From contig DDTH01000006.1 of the NCBI GenBank assembly GCA_002344055.1, positions 535,037 to 599,036 of the forward strand: a stretch of 64,000 nt of DNA, given 5' to 3'. Of this stretch, positions 1 through 8,562 are shown piece by piece. Position 1 is the stretch's first letter. Each line of letters opens with the position of its first letter. A program made the translations under genes and the position numbers. This DNA comes from Sphingomonadales bacterium UBA2369. Lineage in GTDB: Bacteria > Pseudomonadota > Alphaproteobacteria > Sphingomonadales > Sphingomonadaceae. The notes beneath the pieces were generated by a model, which worked only from the letters and a program-made list of their open reading frames with translations, was not told the origin of the DNA and ran no database searches.

Positions 1-1730
1 AAATGCGGGCGGCACCAGCCGCCTTCGACCGCGCGCTCGGCCAGTGACGTCGCGACGTCGAGCCGGGCCAGCGCATCGGCGGCGGCGGCGATCGGCTCGG
101 CGCGGGCGAGCGCGGCTTCGGTCAGTTCCTCCAGATGCGCCGCTTCCGCCGCCAGCGCGTGATTGCCCGCCTGCCCCACCTTCATCGCCTGCTCGTGCAG
201 ATCCGGCGCGTTGAAGCGGACGACGCCCGCAAGCGTCTGGCGATGGGTGAAGCCGCTGTCGGCCCGCATCAGGGCGTCGGCGTGCCGCGCCGCGACCTCG
301 ACATGATAGCCGAGCACATTGTTGTGGCGGATCTTGAGCGCGGCGATGCCGGTGCTGGTGCGATATTGCGCCTCCAAAGCGGCGATGGCGCGCCGTCCCT
401 CGCCGCCGGTGGCGCGCAGCGCATCCAAGGCGGCGTCATACCCTTCGGCAATATAGCCGCCCTGCGCGGCATCGAGTGGCGGACTTGGAACCAGCGCGCG
501 GGACAGCAGATCGGTGAGCGCGCCGTGGCCGGTGAGCGCGGGCAGCAGGGCCATCAGCAGGGCAGGCGGCTCCGGCAAGGCGAAGAGCCGGTCATGCAGC
601 CTTCGGGCCTCGTCCAGGCCGTCGCGGAGCTGGCCGAGGTCACGCGGTGAGCCGCGCCCAGCGACCAGGCGGCCCACCGCGCGGCCGATATCAGGCAACG
701 CCTTGAGCGCGCTGCGCAGATTGTGGCGCAGCGCCGGGTCTTCGGCGGCCCAGGCGACGAGATCGAGGCGCGCCTCGATGGCGGCCCGGCCGGTCAGCGG
801 GGCGGCGATATCCTGGCCCAGCAGTCGCGCACCCGCGCCGGTGACGGTGCGGTCGATGGCGTCGAGCAGACTGCCTTTGCGCCCGCCGCCCTGCGCCGCG
901 ACCAATTCCAGACTGTCGCGCGTCGATGCGTCGATCGCCATGTGCTGCGCGGCCGCGACCGCGACCGGCCGGCGCAGGAAGGGCAGAGAGTCGCGGCCGA
1001 CCTCGTCCAGATAGGCGAGCAGACCGCCCGCCGCAGCCAGCGCGGGCCGCTCGAAGCCATCCGCCGCGCCGACTCCGAACCTGTCCTTCAGTCGGCGCTC
1101 GGCGGCGAGACTGTCGAAATCGGCGCGCGGCCGTTCGCTGACCTGCACACCCGGATCGGCGGGTATGGCGGTCGGCGCGACAATCTCGCTCGGCCCCAGG
1201 CGCGCCAGTTCCGCGTCCAGCGCGGCGGGATCGACGCTGCCCAGCTCGAACCGCCCGGTCGAAATATCCGCCGCCGCTATGCCGCAGCGTTCCGCCCCCG
1301 GCGCCACAGCGACCAGCCAGTTCGCCGCCTTGCTGTCGAGCAGGGCCTCCTCGGTCAAAGTCCCCGCCGTCACCACCCGCACGATCGCGCGGGCGACCAC
1401 GGACTTGGAGCCGCGCTTCTTGGCCTCGGCCGGGCTTTCGATCTGCTCGGCGATGGCGACCCGGTGGCCCGCGCGGATCAGGCGGGCGAGATAGGCTTCC
1501 GCCGCATGGACCGGCACGCCGCACATCGGGATCGGCGCACCCTCATGCTCGCCGCGCGTGGTGAGCGCGATGTCGAGGCAGGCGGCGGCGACCTTCGCAT
1601 CCTCGAAGAAGAGCTCGAAGAAATCCCCCATCCGGTAGAAGAGCAGGCTGTCCCCCGCCTCGCCCTTCAAGGCGAGATATTGCGCCATCATCGGGGTAGG
1701 CGCGGAATCATGGGTAGGGCGGGCGGCCAT
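1..1730 (-). CDS. mutS: DNA mismatch repair protein MutS (3' part outside window)
   Basis: Recognises mismatches and small loops and recruits MutL. About 576 codons are visible from the ATG at 1730; the gene runs off the left edge. The N-terminal mismatch-binding domain carries the FYRMGDFFELFFEDA motif, in which the Phe-x-Glu pair wedges against the mismatch. The connector and lever domains follow. The Walker ATPase domain and helix-turn-helix dimer region of the roughly 870-residue family are beyond position 1, so completeness cannot be judged. A further ATG in frame (about 13 codons in) is a possible alternative start. The gene is divergent from maeB. Confidence 0.96.
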   Translation of the reverse strand, partial: MAARPTHDSAPTPMMAQYLALKGEAGDSLLFYRMGDFFELFFEDAKVAAACLDIALTTRGEHEGAPIPMCGVPVHAAEAYLARLIRAGHRVAIAEQIESPAEAKKRGSKSVVARAIVRVVTAGTLTEEALLDSKAANWLVAVAPGAERCGIAAADISTGRFELGSVDPAALDAELARLGPSEIVAPTAIPADPGVQVSERPRADFDSLAAERRLKDRFGVGAADGFERPALAAAGGLLAYLDEVGRDSLPFLRRPVAVAAAQHMAIDASTRDSLELVAAQGGGRKGSLLDAIDRTVTGAGARLLGQDIAAPLTGRAAIEARLDLVAWAAEDPALRHNLRSALKALPDIGRAVGRLVAGRGSPRDLGQLRDGLDEARRLHDRLFALPEPPALLMALLPALTGHGALTDLLSRALVPSPPLDAAQGGYIAEGYDAALDALRATGGEGRRAIAALEAQYRTSTGIAALKIRHNNVLGYHVEVAARHADALMRADSGFTHRQTLAGVVRFNAPDLHEQAMKVGQAGNHALAAEAAHLEELTEAALARAEPIAAAADALARLDVATSLAERAVEGGWCRPH

Positions 1731-1857
1731 CGGACCACGATAAGGGAAGGCGGCACGGCGTGGGAAGCATTCCCGGCGCGACTATCCACAGGCCCGCGCC
1801 TTGCCGATTGACGCTCAACGCGACTAGGGTCCGCGCGGCACCGGACCGGAGGGGCAG

Positions 1858-4119
1858 ATGAGCGAATCCAACGTCAAATTTTCGGAAAGCGAAGCGCTGG
1901 ATTTCCACGCCAAGGGGCGGCCGGGCAAGATCGAGATCATCGCCTCCAAACCGATGGCGACGCAGCGCGATCTGAGCCTGGCTTACTCGCCGGGCGTCGC
2001 GGTGCCGGTGCGCGCCATCGCGGAGAATCCCGCTCTGGCCTATGATTATACCGCCAAGGGCAATCTGGTCGCGGTGATCTCCAACGGCACCGCCATTCTG
2101 GGCCTCGGCAATCTGGGCGCATTGGCGTCGAAGCCGGTGATGGAAGGCAAGGCGGTGCTGTTCAAGCGCTTCGCCGACGTCGATTCGATCGACCTCGAAC
2201 TCGACACCGAGGATCCGGACAAGTTCATCGAGGCGGTGGCGCTGATGGAGCCGAGCTTCGGCGGTATCAACCTGGAGGACATCAAGGCGCCGGAATGCTT
2301 CATCATCGAGCAGGCGCTGCGCGACCGCATGAACATTCCGATCATGCACGACGACCAGCATGGCACCGCGATCATCAGCGCCGCCGGCCTGATCAACGCG
2401 GCCTATCTCACCGGCCGCGAGATGAAGGACATCAAGGTCGTCGTGAACGGCGCGGGCGCGGCGGCGATCGCCTGCACCGCGCTGATCAAGGCGATGGGCG
2501 TGCGCCACGACAATGTGCTGATGTGCGACCGCAAGGGCGTGATCTATGTGGGCCGCGGCGACCTGGACCAGTGGAAATCGGCGCATGCTGTCGACACGGA
2601 CCGGCGGACTCTGGCCGAAGCGATGGTCGGCGCGGACGTGTTCCTGGGCCTCTCCGCCGCGGGCGCGCTGAAGCCCGAAATGGTCGCGACGATGGCGCCC
2701 AAGCCGATCATCTTCGCCATGGCCAATCCGGACCCGGAGATCACGCCGCCGGAAGCGAAAGCGGCGCGTCCCGACGCGATCATCGCCACGGGCCGATCGG
2801 ATTATCCGAATCAGGTCAACAATGTGCTCGGCTTCCCCTTCATCTTCCGCGGCGCGCTCGACGTGCATGCGACGACGATCAATGAGGAGATGAAGATCGC
2901 CGCCGCCCGCGCTTTGGCCGAACTGGCCCGCGAGCAGGTGCCGGAGGAAGTCGCCGCCGCCTATGGCGGCAAGGCGCACAGCTTCGGCGTCGATTACATC
3001 ATCCCGGCCCCGTTCGATCCGCGGCTGATGGAGGTCGTCCCCGCCGCCGTCGCGCAGGCGGCGATCGAAACCGGCGTCGCCCGCAAGCCGATCGAGGATA
3101 TGGACGCCTATCGCACCTCGCTGCGGGCGCGGCTCAACCCGACCACTTCGGTGCTGACGCTCGCCTATGAGGCCGCCCGCGCCAATCCGCGCCGCGTGCT
3201 GTTCGCGGAGGGCGAGGAAGAGGTCGTGCTGCGCGCCGCCATCGCCTTCCGCGACGGCGGCTACGGCATTCCGGTGCTCGTCGGCCGCGACGACGTGCAT
3301 GACCGGCTGCGCGCGCTGGGCGTCGAGGATCCCGAATCGTTTGAGGTCCACAACAGCCGCAACCATCCGCGCACTGCCGAGATGGCCGACTATCTGTACA
3401 AGCGCCTGCACCGGCGGGGCTATATGCACCGCGAGCTGGAGCGGATCGTCAATCAGGACCGCAACATCTTCGCGTCATTGCTGATGGCGATGGGCGAGGC
3501 CGACGTGATGATCACCGGCGTGACGCGGCCCTATGCCCAGAGCTTCCGCCAGATTCGCCGCGTACTGGACCCCAAGGATGGCGTGACGCCGTTCGGCATC
3601 CACCTGATGGTCGGGCAGTCGCACACCGTCTTCATCGCCGACACGACGGTGACGGAGCGGCCGAGCGGCGAGCAACTGGCCGAGATCGCGATCCAGACCG
3701 CCGCCGTCGCCCGCCGCATGGGCCACGAGCCGCGCGTCGCCTTCCTCAGCTATTCCAACTTCGGCAATCCGGAAGGCAATTATCTGGAGCGGATCCGCGA
3801 CGCGGTGAAGATCATGGACGCGCGCGACGATATCGACTTCGAGTATGAAGGCGAGATGTCGCCGGACACGGCGCTCGATCCCGAATTGCAGAAACTCTAT
3901 CCGTTCATGCGCCTGAAGGGGCCGGCCAACGTGCTGGTCATGCCGGGGCTGCAAACGGCGAACATCTCCGCGAAATTGCTGCGCGAGCTGGGCGGCGATG
4001 CGGTGATCGGCCCGATGCTGGTCGGCATGAAGCAGCAGGTGCAGATCGCCGCGATGAGCTCGAGCGCATCGGACCTGGTGACGCTCGCGGTGCTGGCGGC
4101 GGGGAAGATCGTGCGGTGA
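1858..4119 (+). CDS. maeB: NADP-dependent malic enzyme with C-terminal phosphotransacetylase-like domain
   Basis: Oxidative decarboxylation of malate to pyruvate with NADP, feeding gluconeogenesis and NADPH supply. The 753-residue protein has the bacterial MaeB two-part layout. An N-terminal malic enzyme of about 430 residues carries the catalytic MHDDQHGTA segment and a Rossmann region around VVNGAGAAA. It is followed by a PTA-like domain of about 320 residues that in this family is regulatory (acetyl-CoA binding) rather than a proven transacetylase. A strong Shine-Dalgarno (GGAGGGG) lies 4-5 bases before the ATG. A hairpin terminator follows at 4126-4154, shared with the convergent bamE. 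Confidence 0.95.
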   Translation: MSESNVKFSESEALDFHAKGRPGKIEIIASKPMATQRDLSLAYSPGVAVPVRAIAENPALAYDYTAKGNLVAVISNGTAILGLGNLGALASKPVMEGKAVLFKRFADVDSIDLELDTEDPDKFIEAVALMEPSFGGINLEDIKAPECFIIEQALRDRMNIPIMHDDQHGTAIISAAGLINAAYLTGREMKDIKVVVNGAGAAAIACTALIKAMGVRHDNVLMCDRKGVIYVGRGDLDQWKSAHAVDTDRRTLAEAMVGADVFLGLSAAGALKPEMVATMAPKPIIFAMANPDPEITPPEAKAARPDAIIATGRSDYPNQVNNVLGFPFIFRGALDVHATTINEEMKIAAARALAELAREQVPEEVAAAYGGKAHSFGVDYIIPAPFDPRLMEVVPAAVAQAAIETGVARKPIEDMDAYRTSLRARLNPTTSVLTLAYEAARANPRRVLFAEGEEEVVLRAAIAFRDGGYGIPVLVGRDDVHDRLRALGVEDPESFEVHNSRNHPRTAEMADYLYKRLHRRGYMHRELERIVNQDRNIFASLLMAMGEADVMITGVTRPYAQSFRQIRRVLDPKDGVTPFGIHLMVGQSHTVFIADTTVTERPSGEQLAEIAIQTAAVARRMGHEPRVAFLSYSNFGNPEGNYLERIRDAVKIMDARDDIDFEYEGEMSPDTALDPELQKLYPFMRLKGPANVLVMPGLQTANISAKLLRELGGDAVIGPMLVGMKQQVQIAAMSSSASDLVTLAVLAAGKIVR

Positions 4120-4125
4120 TGCCTG

Positions 4126-4154
4126 ATCCTCCCCCGCAAAAAGCAGGGGAGGAT
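4126..4154. terminator. Bidirectional hairpin terminator between maeB and bamE
   Basis: Perfect 9-bp arms ATCCTCCCC (4126-4134) and GGGGAGGAT (4146-4154) enclose an 11-base A-rich loop. The hairpin lies just after the maeB stop and 8 bases beyond the bamE stop on the other strand, so it can serve both convergent genes. There is no strong T-tract on either side. Confidence 0.7.
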
Positions 4155-4162
4155 TTGGACTA

Positions 4163-4639
4163 TTATTGCGGGTTGTCGCCGGTCTGGCCGCCCTGGCCGC
4201 GCTGGCCGACGGCGCCGATATTGCCGAAGATTTCCTGGAAGAAGCTGCGCTCGCTGCCGAGCGTGGGGGTTTCCCAGCCCACCGGTGAAATTGCGCGCGC
4301 CAATTCCAGCCCGCTGCGGTTGACGCTCTCGACCGTCCCGGAATCGCTGAAGCGGACGTGCATGACGGTCTGCGCGTAGGGCTGCGGCCGATTGAAGGCG
4401 AGCTGCTTGGTTTCGCGCGAAACATAATACCAGTCGCGCTGGTCGAACTGGCCGGTGAAGGTCGGACGGCCGAGCGTTCCCTGCACCGATTCGCGATTGT
4501 CGACGCCGGGCGTCACCGCCGCGCTCAGCACGGGATCGAAATAATAGCCGCGATGCTCGCGGATCGCCGTGCAGCCGGAGAGCATCATCGCGGCGAGGCC
4601 GACCGTGGCGAGAAGAGGGGCGCGGGGGGAAACGAACAT
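4163..4639 (-). CDS. bamE: Outer-membrane assembly lipoprotein BamE
   Basis: Small lipoprotein subunit of the BAM complex that inserts beta-barrel proteins into the outer membrane. From the ATG at 4639 the protein has 158 residues, with a lipoprotein signal ending in the lipobox LSGC (Cys23). The SmpA/OmlA fold follows: a segment on repeated-start spacing (VTPGVDNRESVQGTLGRP), then WYYVSRETKQLAF and VMHVRFSDSGTVESV strands. I chose this start because it places a normal signal peptide at the N-terminus; a longer frame upstream to 4792 lacks signal character. It is divergent from the CBP3-like gene. Confidence 0.92.
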   Translation of the reverse strand: MFVSPRAPLLATVGLAAMMLSGCTAIREHRGYYFDPVLSAAVTPGVDNRESVQGTLGRPTFTGQFDQRDWYYVSRETKQLAFNRPQPYAQTVMHVRFSDSGTVESVNRSGLELARAISPVGWETPTLGSERSFFQEIFGNIGAVGQRGQGGQTGDNPQ

Positions 4640-4763
4640 AGAGGGCAGGCTCCAGGCACCGGCCGCTTGGCGGGCAGGCTTCACATCACGTAAGCGCTTC
4701 CAATATGAACTTGCGCTGGCCGGCGCAAGCAAAGCCGCCACGCAGCATCGAAGGGAAGAAAGC

Positions 4764-5321
4764 TTGTTCTCCAAAGCGAAAGCATCCGGCATCCGCGCCG
4801 GCCTGCTGTCACGCTTCGCCGCCAGGCCGCGCGATCGCGACCGCCTGCTGCCGCTCTACCGCGCGATCGTCGCCGCCGGGCGCGACCCGTTCTGGTATCG
4901 CGACGGCCAGGTGCCGGACACGTTGAGCGGGCGGTTCGACATGATCGCCGCAATCCTGTCGATGGTGCTGATCCGCCTCGAAGGCGAGCCCGGCGAGGAG
5001 GCGAAGAACGACACCGTATATCTCACCGAATTGTTCGTCGAGGATATGGACGAGAGCCTGCATCAGATCGGTGTCGGCGACTATACGGTCGGCAAGCATG
5101 TCGGGCGGATGATGAGCGCGCTCGGCGGGCGTCTCGCCGCCTTCCGGCAGGCGGCGCAGGACCGCGATTTCGCCGGGCCGGTCCATCGCAACCTCTATCA
5201 CGAGGCGCCGCCATCGGCGGAGGTGGTGCAATTGACCGCGGACCGGCTCGAGCGGTTCGAAGCGGCGCTGCGGGCCACATCCGCGCCGGATCTCGTCAGC
5301 GGCGCGCTGCCGAAGCCATGA
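4764..5321 (+). CDS. Ubiquinol-cytochrome c chaperone (CBP3-like)
   Basis: Member of the ubiquinol-cytochrome c chaperone family (related to mitochondrial Cbp3/UQCC1), thought to help cytochrome b or bc1 complex assembly. The 185-residue product shows the family signature around PLYRAIVAAGRDPFWYRDG and a helical body (FDMIAAILSMVLIRL, ELFVEDMDESLHQIGVGDYTVGK). I chose the TTG at 4764, preceded by GAAGGGAAG, because the frame upstream of it runs across the bamE leader and looks non-coding. Its stop overlaps the start of the DUF177 gene (ATGA), so the two are translationally coupled. Confidence 0.88.
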   Translation: MFSKAKASGIRAGLLSRFAARPRDRDRLLPLYRAIVAAGRDPFWYRDGQVPDTLSGRFDMIAAILSMVLIRLEGEPGEEAKNDTVYLTELFVEDMDESLHQIGVGDYTVGKHVGRMMSALGGRLAAFRQAAQDRDFAGPVHRNLYHEAPPSAEVVQLTADRLERFEAALRATSAPDLVSGALPKP

Positions 5322-5842
5322 CCGCGAACGAATTCAGCCGGCCGGTCCGGCTCGACACGATCGGATCGCAGCCGCGCGCTATGCGGATCGAGGCGGACGA
5401 AGCCGAACGCAAGGCGCTGGCCCGTCGTTTCAGCCTGACTGCACTGGACCGTCTGGAGGCGGAGCTGAACGTGCATAGCGCCGGCGACGATGTCGTGGCG
5501 GAGGGGCGGATGCGGGCCGAACTCGTGCAAGCCTGCGTCGCGACCGGCGCGCCGGTGCCGGCGCGGATCGAGGAGCCGTTCGTTCTGCGCTTCCGCCCGG
5601 AGGGGACGCCGGAAGAAGGCTTCGAGGTGGAACTCGACGCCGAAGAGCTCGACACGATCTTCTATGAAGGTAGCGCGGTCGATGTCGGCGAGGCAGTGGC
5701 GCAGACGCTGGCGCTGGCCCTTGACCCCTTTCCTCGTGCGGATGGTGCCGCCGACGCATTGCGCGAGGCGGGGGTGAAGGATGAGGATGAGGCCGGGCCG
5801 TTCGGAGCGCTGGCCGGACTCAAGGACAAGCTGAAGGGCTGA
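5318..5842 (+). CDS. YceD/DUF177 family protein
   Basis: 174-residue DUF177 protein. Members in other bacteria are linked to 23S rRNA accumulation, and the gene is often upstream of rpmF, which is not present here. The N-terminus (EFSRPVRLDTIG) and the acidic C-terminal block (EEGFEVELDAEELDTIFYEGSAVDVGEAV followed by LALDPFPR) fit the family. One departure is that the usual cysteine-containing motif near the middle reads EEPFVLRF here, without Cys. It overlaps the chaperone gene by 4 bases and converges on ssb. Confidence 0.85.
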   Translation: MTANEFSRPVRLDTIGSQPRAMRIEADEAERKALARRFSLTALDRLEAELNVHSAGDDVVAEGRMRAELVQACVATGAPVPARIEEPFVLRFRPEGTPEEGFEVELDAEELDTIFYEGSAVDVGEAVAQTLALALDPFPRADGAADALREAGVKDEDEAGPFGALAGLKDKLKG

Positions 5843-5880
5843 TCGCGCTTTTCGGCAATCGAAGCGTCCGGACGCCCGGC

Positions 5881-6369
5881 TTAGAACGGAACGTCGTCGT
5901 CCAGGTCGCGGTCGAACGCCGGAGAGGGCCGGCGCTGACCGCCACCACCGGAGCGACCAAAATCGTCGCCGCCCCGGTTTCCATAATCGTCGTCCCCGCC
6001 GAAGCCGCCGCCACCGGCACGGCCATCGAGCAGGACCATGGAGCTGTTGAAATTCTGCAGGACCACTTCGGTCGAATAGCGCTCGGCGCCCGACTGATCG
6101 GTCCATTTGCGGGTCTGCAGCTGGCCCTCGAGATAAACCTTGCTGCCCTTCTTGAGATAGGATTCGGCAACACGGGCGAGACCTTCCGAGAAGATCACGA
6201 CACGGTGCCACTCGGTCTTCTCGCGCTTGTCGCCGCTGTTGCGGTCTTTCCAGCTTTCGGTCGTCGCGACGCGCAGATTCACGACCTTGCCGCCGCTCGG
6301 CATCGAGCGCACTTCCGGATCGGCGCCGAGATTGCCGACCAAAATCACCTTGTTGACCGAACCGGCCAT
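5881..6369 (-). CDS. ssb: Single-stranded DNA-binding protein
   Basis: Coats single-stranded DNA during replication, recombination and repair. The 162-residue protein has an N-terminal OB fold (MAGSVNKVILVGNLGADPEVR, then TEWHRVVIFSEGLA and YLKKGSKVYLEGQLQTRKW). A Gly-rich linker (about 110-150) follows, then the acidic tip DLDDDVPF, through which SSB recruits partner proteins. The ATG at 6369 is preceded by CAGGGAG. A longer frame to 6540 crosses the end of feoB and is not credible. Confidence 0.97.
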   Translation of the reverse strand: MAGSVNKVILVGNLGADPEVRSMPSGGKVVNLRVATTESWKDRNSGDKREKTEWHRVVIFSEGLARVAESYLKKGSKVYLEGQLQTRKWTDQSGAERYSTEVVLQNFNSSMVLLDGRAGGGGFGGDDDYGNRGGDDFGRSGGGGQRRPSPAFDRDLDDDVPF

Positions 6370-6401
6370 CGCGAGTCTCCCTGTAAAATCTTGAGTGGAC
6401 C

Positions 6402-8246
6402 CTAGAGCCCGAGCGCGACTGCCGTCCAGTAGGTCAGACCGGCGAAAAAATAGGCCAGCACGAACAGGTAGATCAGCATGAAGATCGGCCACTTCCAGCC
6501 GTTCGTCTCGCGCCGGGCCACTGCGATTGTCGACAGGCATTGCGGCGCGAAGACGAACCAGGCGAGGAAGGCCAGAGCGGTCGGCAGCGGCCAGCGCTCC
6601 GCCAGCCGCTCGCCCAGCGCCGTGGCGCCCGCTTCCTCATCCTCCGCGTCGATCGCGTAGACGGTCTGCAGCGACGACACCGCCACTTCGCGCGCCGCCA
6701 TGGCCGGGATCACCGCCAGGCTCATTTCGTGATTGAAGCCGATCGGGCGCAGGACGACCTCAAGCCCGGAGGCAATGCGCCCCGCGATCGAATATTCGCT
6801 CTGGCGCTCACCCTCCGGCGCGACCGGATAGGAAGTGAGCAGCCACAGGATGACGGTGACGCTGAGGATGATCGTGCCCGCGCGGCGCAGGAACACCCAG
6901 GCGCGCTGCCACAGGCCGATCAGCAGATCGAACGGATTGGGAAGCTGATAGCGCGGCATCTCCATCATGAAGCCCGACGCCGCGCCCTTCGCCACTGTGC
7001 GTCTAAGAATGAAGGCCGCCGCCATCGCGCCGACTATGCCCGCCAGATACAGTGCGAACAGGACGAGGCCCTGCAGGCCGATGCCGGGGCCGACACTGCG
7101 ATCGGGGATGAAGGCAGCGATCAGCACGGCATAGACGGGCAGGCGCGCCGAACAGGTCATCAGCGGCGCGATCAAGATGGTGACCAGCCGCTCCTTCGGA
7201 TCCTCGACCGAGCGGGTGGCCATGATGCCGGGAATCGCGCAGGCGAAGGAGGACAGCAAAGGAATGAAGCTGCGGCCCGACAGGCCGACGCCGCTCATCA
7301 TCCGGTCCATCAGGAAGGCGGCGCGGACCATGTAGCCGGTTGCCTCCAGCAGCAGGATGAAGGCGAAGAGGATCAGGATCTGCGGGAGGAAGACGACGAC
7401 CGAACCGACCCCCGCGATGATCCCCTGAACGAGCAGGTCGCGCAGGAAGCCTTCGGGCAGTCCGGCCTCGGCCGCGCCGGCCAGCCATTCCTGCCCGCTT
7501 TCGATCCAGCCGATCGGTGCTTCCGACCAGGCGAACACCGCCTGGAACATCACGAAGAAGAGGCCGAGCAAGAGCAGGAGGCCGGCGACCGGATGCAGCG
7601 CCACCGCGTCGATCCGGCGAGTCAGCGCCCGGCCGCGCGGCTGGCTGGTGGTCGCCGCAGCGGCGATCCGGCGCGCATCGCGCTGCAATTCGCGCAAGGG
7701 GCGGGCCAGCGGCACGGACGGCTTCTCGCCACCGGCGGCGAGGCGGCCCAACGCTTCGCGGACCCCCTCCAGACCCCGCCTGCGCACGGCGACCGTAGGC
7801 ACCACCGGGACGCCAAGCTCCCGCGACAGCGCCGCGTCGTCGATCGTCAGCCCGTCGCGCGCGGCCATGTCGATCATGTTGAGCGCGACGAGCATCGGCC
7901 GCCCCAATTCCTTGAGCTGCAGGACGAAGCGCAGATGATTGTCGAGGTTGGTGGCATCGACCACCACCAGAATCGCGTCGGGCAGCCGCTCGCCCGCCTG
8001 CGTGCCGAACAATACGTCACGGGTGACCTGCTCGTCCGGGCTGGACGGCTCGAGTCCGTATGTCCCCGGCAGATCGACCAGTTCGACCGGGCGTCCGTCG
8101 TCGAGCGCCATGCGGCCGGAATGGCGCTCCACCGTCACGCCGGGATAATTGCCGACCTTCTGCCGCGCGCCGGTCAGCGCGTTGAACAGGGCGCTCTTGC
8201 CGGCATTGGGATTGCCGACCAGAGCCACGAGCGGCACGGCCGTCAT
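6402..8246 (-). CDS. feoB: Ferrous iron transport protein FeoB
   Basis: Inner-membrane Fe(II) importer with an N-terminal G-protein domain. In the 614 residues: G1 GNPNAGKS at 11-18, G3 DLPGTYGL near 60, G4-like ALNMIDMA, then a core of membrane helices with two gate regions (for example GVGSVVVFLPQILILFAFILLLEATGY). The start overlaps the feoA stop (ATGA at 8243-8246), so the two are one operon. No FeoC gene is visible downstream, where ssb follows after 32 bases. Confidence 0.97.
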   Translation of the reverse strand: MTAVPLVALVGNPNAGKSALFNALTGARQKVGNYPGVTVERHSGRMALDDGRPVELVDLPGTYGLEPSSPDEQVTRDVLFGTQAGERLPDAILVVVDATNLDNHLRFVLQLKELGRPMLVALNMIDMAARDGLTIDDAALSRELGVPVVPTVAVRRRGLEGVREALGRLAAGGEKPSVPLARPLRELQRDARRIAAAATTSQPRGRALTRRIDAVALHPVAGLLLLLGLFFVMFQAVFAWSEAPIGWIESGQEWLAGAAEAGLPEGFLRDLLVQGIIAGVGSVVVFLPQILILFAFILLLEATGYMVRAAFLMDRMMSGVGLSGRSFIPLLSSFACAIPGIMATRSVEDPKERLVTILIAPLMTCSARLPVYAVLIAAFIPDRSVGPGIGLQGLVLFALYLAGIVGAMAAAFILRRTVAKGAASGFMMEMPRYQLPNPFDLLIGLWQRAWVFLRRAGTIILSVTVILWLLTSYPVAPEGERQSEYSIAGRIASGLEVVLRPIGFNHEMSLAVIPAMAAREVAVSSLQTVYAIDAEDEEAGATALGERLAERWPLPTALAFLAWFVFAPQCLSTIAVARRETNGWKWPIFMLIYLFVLAYFFAGLTYWTAVALGL

Positions 8247-8509
8247 ACCGCCGCTTCGCCCTCGGCCACGATGATCGCGCGAGCGTGCGCGCGCCGCATC
8301 GCCAGGGTGAGCTTGCCGATCCTGACCGCGACCGGATCGCCGCCGATCGGCCCGGCATGCAGCGCCTCAACCTCAACCCCCTCGTCCAGGCCGAGATTGC
8401 GCAGGCGCCTTCGCTCCGGCAGACTCAGCGACGCCCAGTCGACCGACGCGACGATGGCCGGCCGTCGACGGGGCAATTGATCAAGACTGAGAGGGAATGG
8501 GGCGCTCAT
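8243..8509 (-). CDS. feoA: Ferrous iron transport protein FeoA
   Basis: 88-residue SH3-like cytoplasmic partner of FeoB. The conserved features are RRRLRNLGLDEGVEVEALHAGPIGGDPVAVRIG and the C-terminal strand LTLAMRRAHARAIIV. It is the first gene of feoAB. Its 5' flank (8510-8562) contains a short perfect inverted repeat, which is the only candidate regulatory site seen for the operon. The gene upstream on the same strand ends at 8563. Confidence 0.92.
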   Translation of the reverse strand: MSAPFPLSLDQLPRRRPAIVASVDWASLSLPERRRLRNLGLDEGVEVEALHAGPIGGDPVAVRIGKLTLAMRRAHARAIIVAEGEAAV

Positions 8510-8514
8510 CGACC

Positions 8515-8531
8515 GGTCGCTTTCTGCGACC
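8515..8531. promoter_or_regulatory. Inverted repeat upstream of feoA
   Basis: Perfect 6-bp arms GGTCGC and GCGACC with a 5-base spacer, beginning 6 bases before the feoA start. The position suits an operator or an mRNA hairpin near the ribosome site. It does not look like a canonical Fur box, so iron control is only a guess. Confidence 0.35.
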
Positions 8532-8562
8532 AGTTATCAATAGGGGCCCGGCTTCGCCACCC

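Noticed and set aside
1782..1790. CTATCCACA, a DnaA-box-like nonamer between mutS and maeB
   Set aside because: Single isolated match, no GANTC cluster or AT-rich element beside it, and neighbouring genes are not origin-linked.
5864..5875. GCGTCCGGACGC palindrome between the DUF177 and ssb genes
   Set aside because: Perfect but loop-less and short; no T-tract. Too weak to call a terminator.
6540..8480. 646-residue open frame on the strand opposite feoB/feoA
   Set aside because: High-GC antisense shadow; composition is Arg/His/Gln/Asp-rich with no domain, while the feoB frame is certain.
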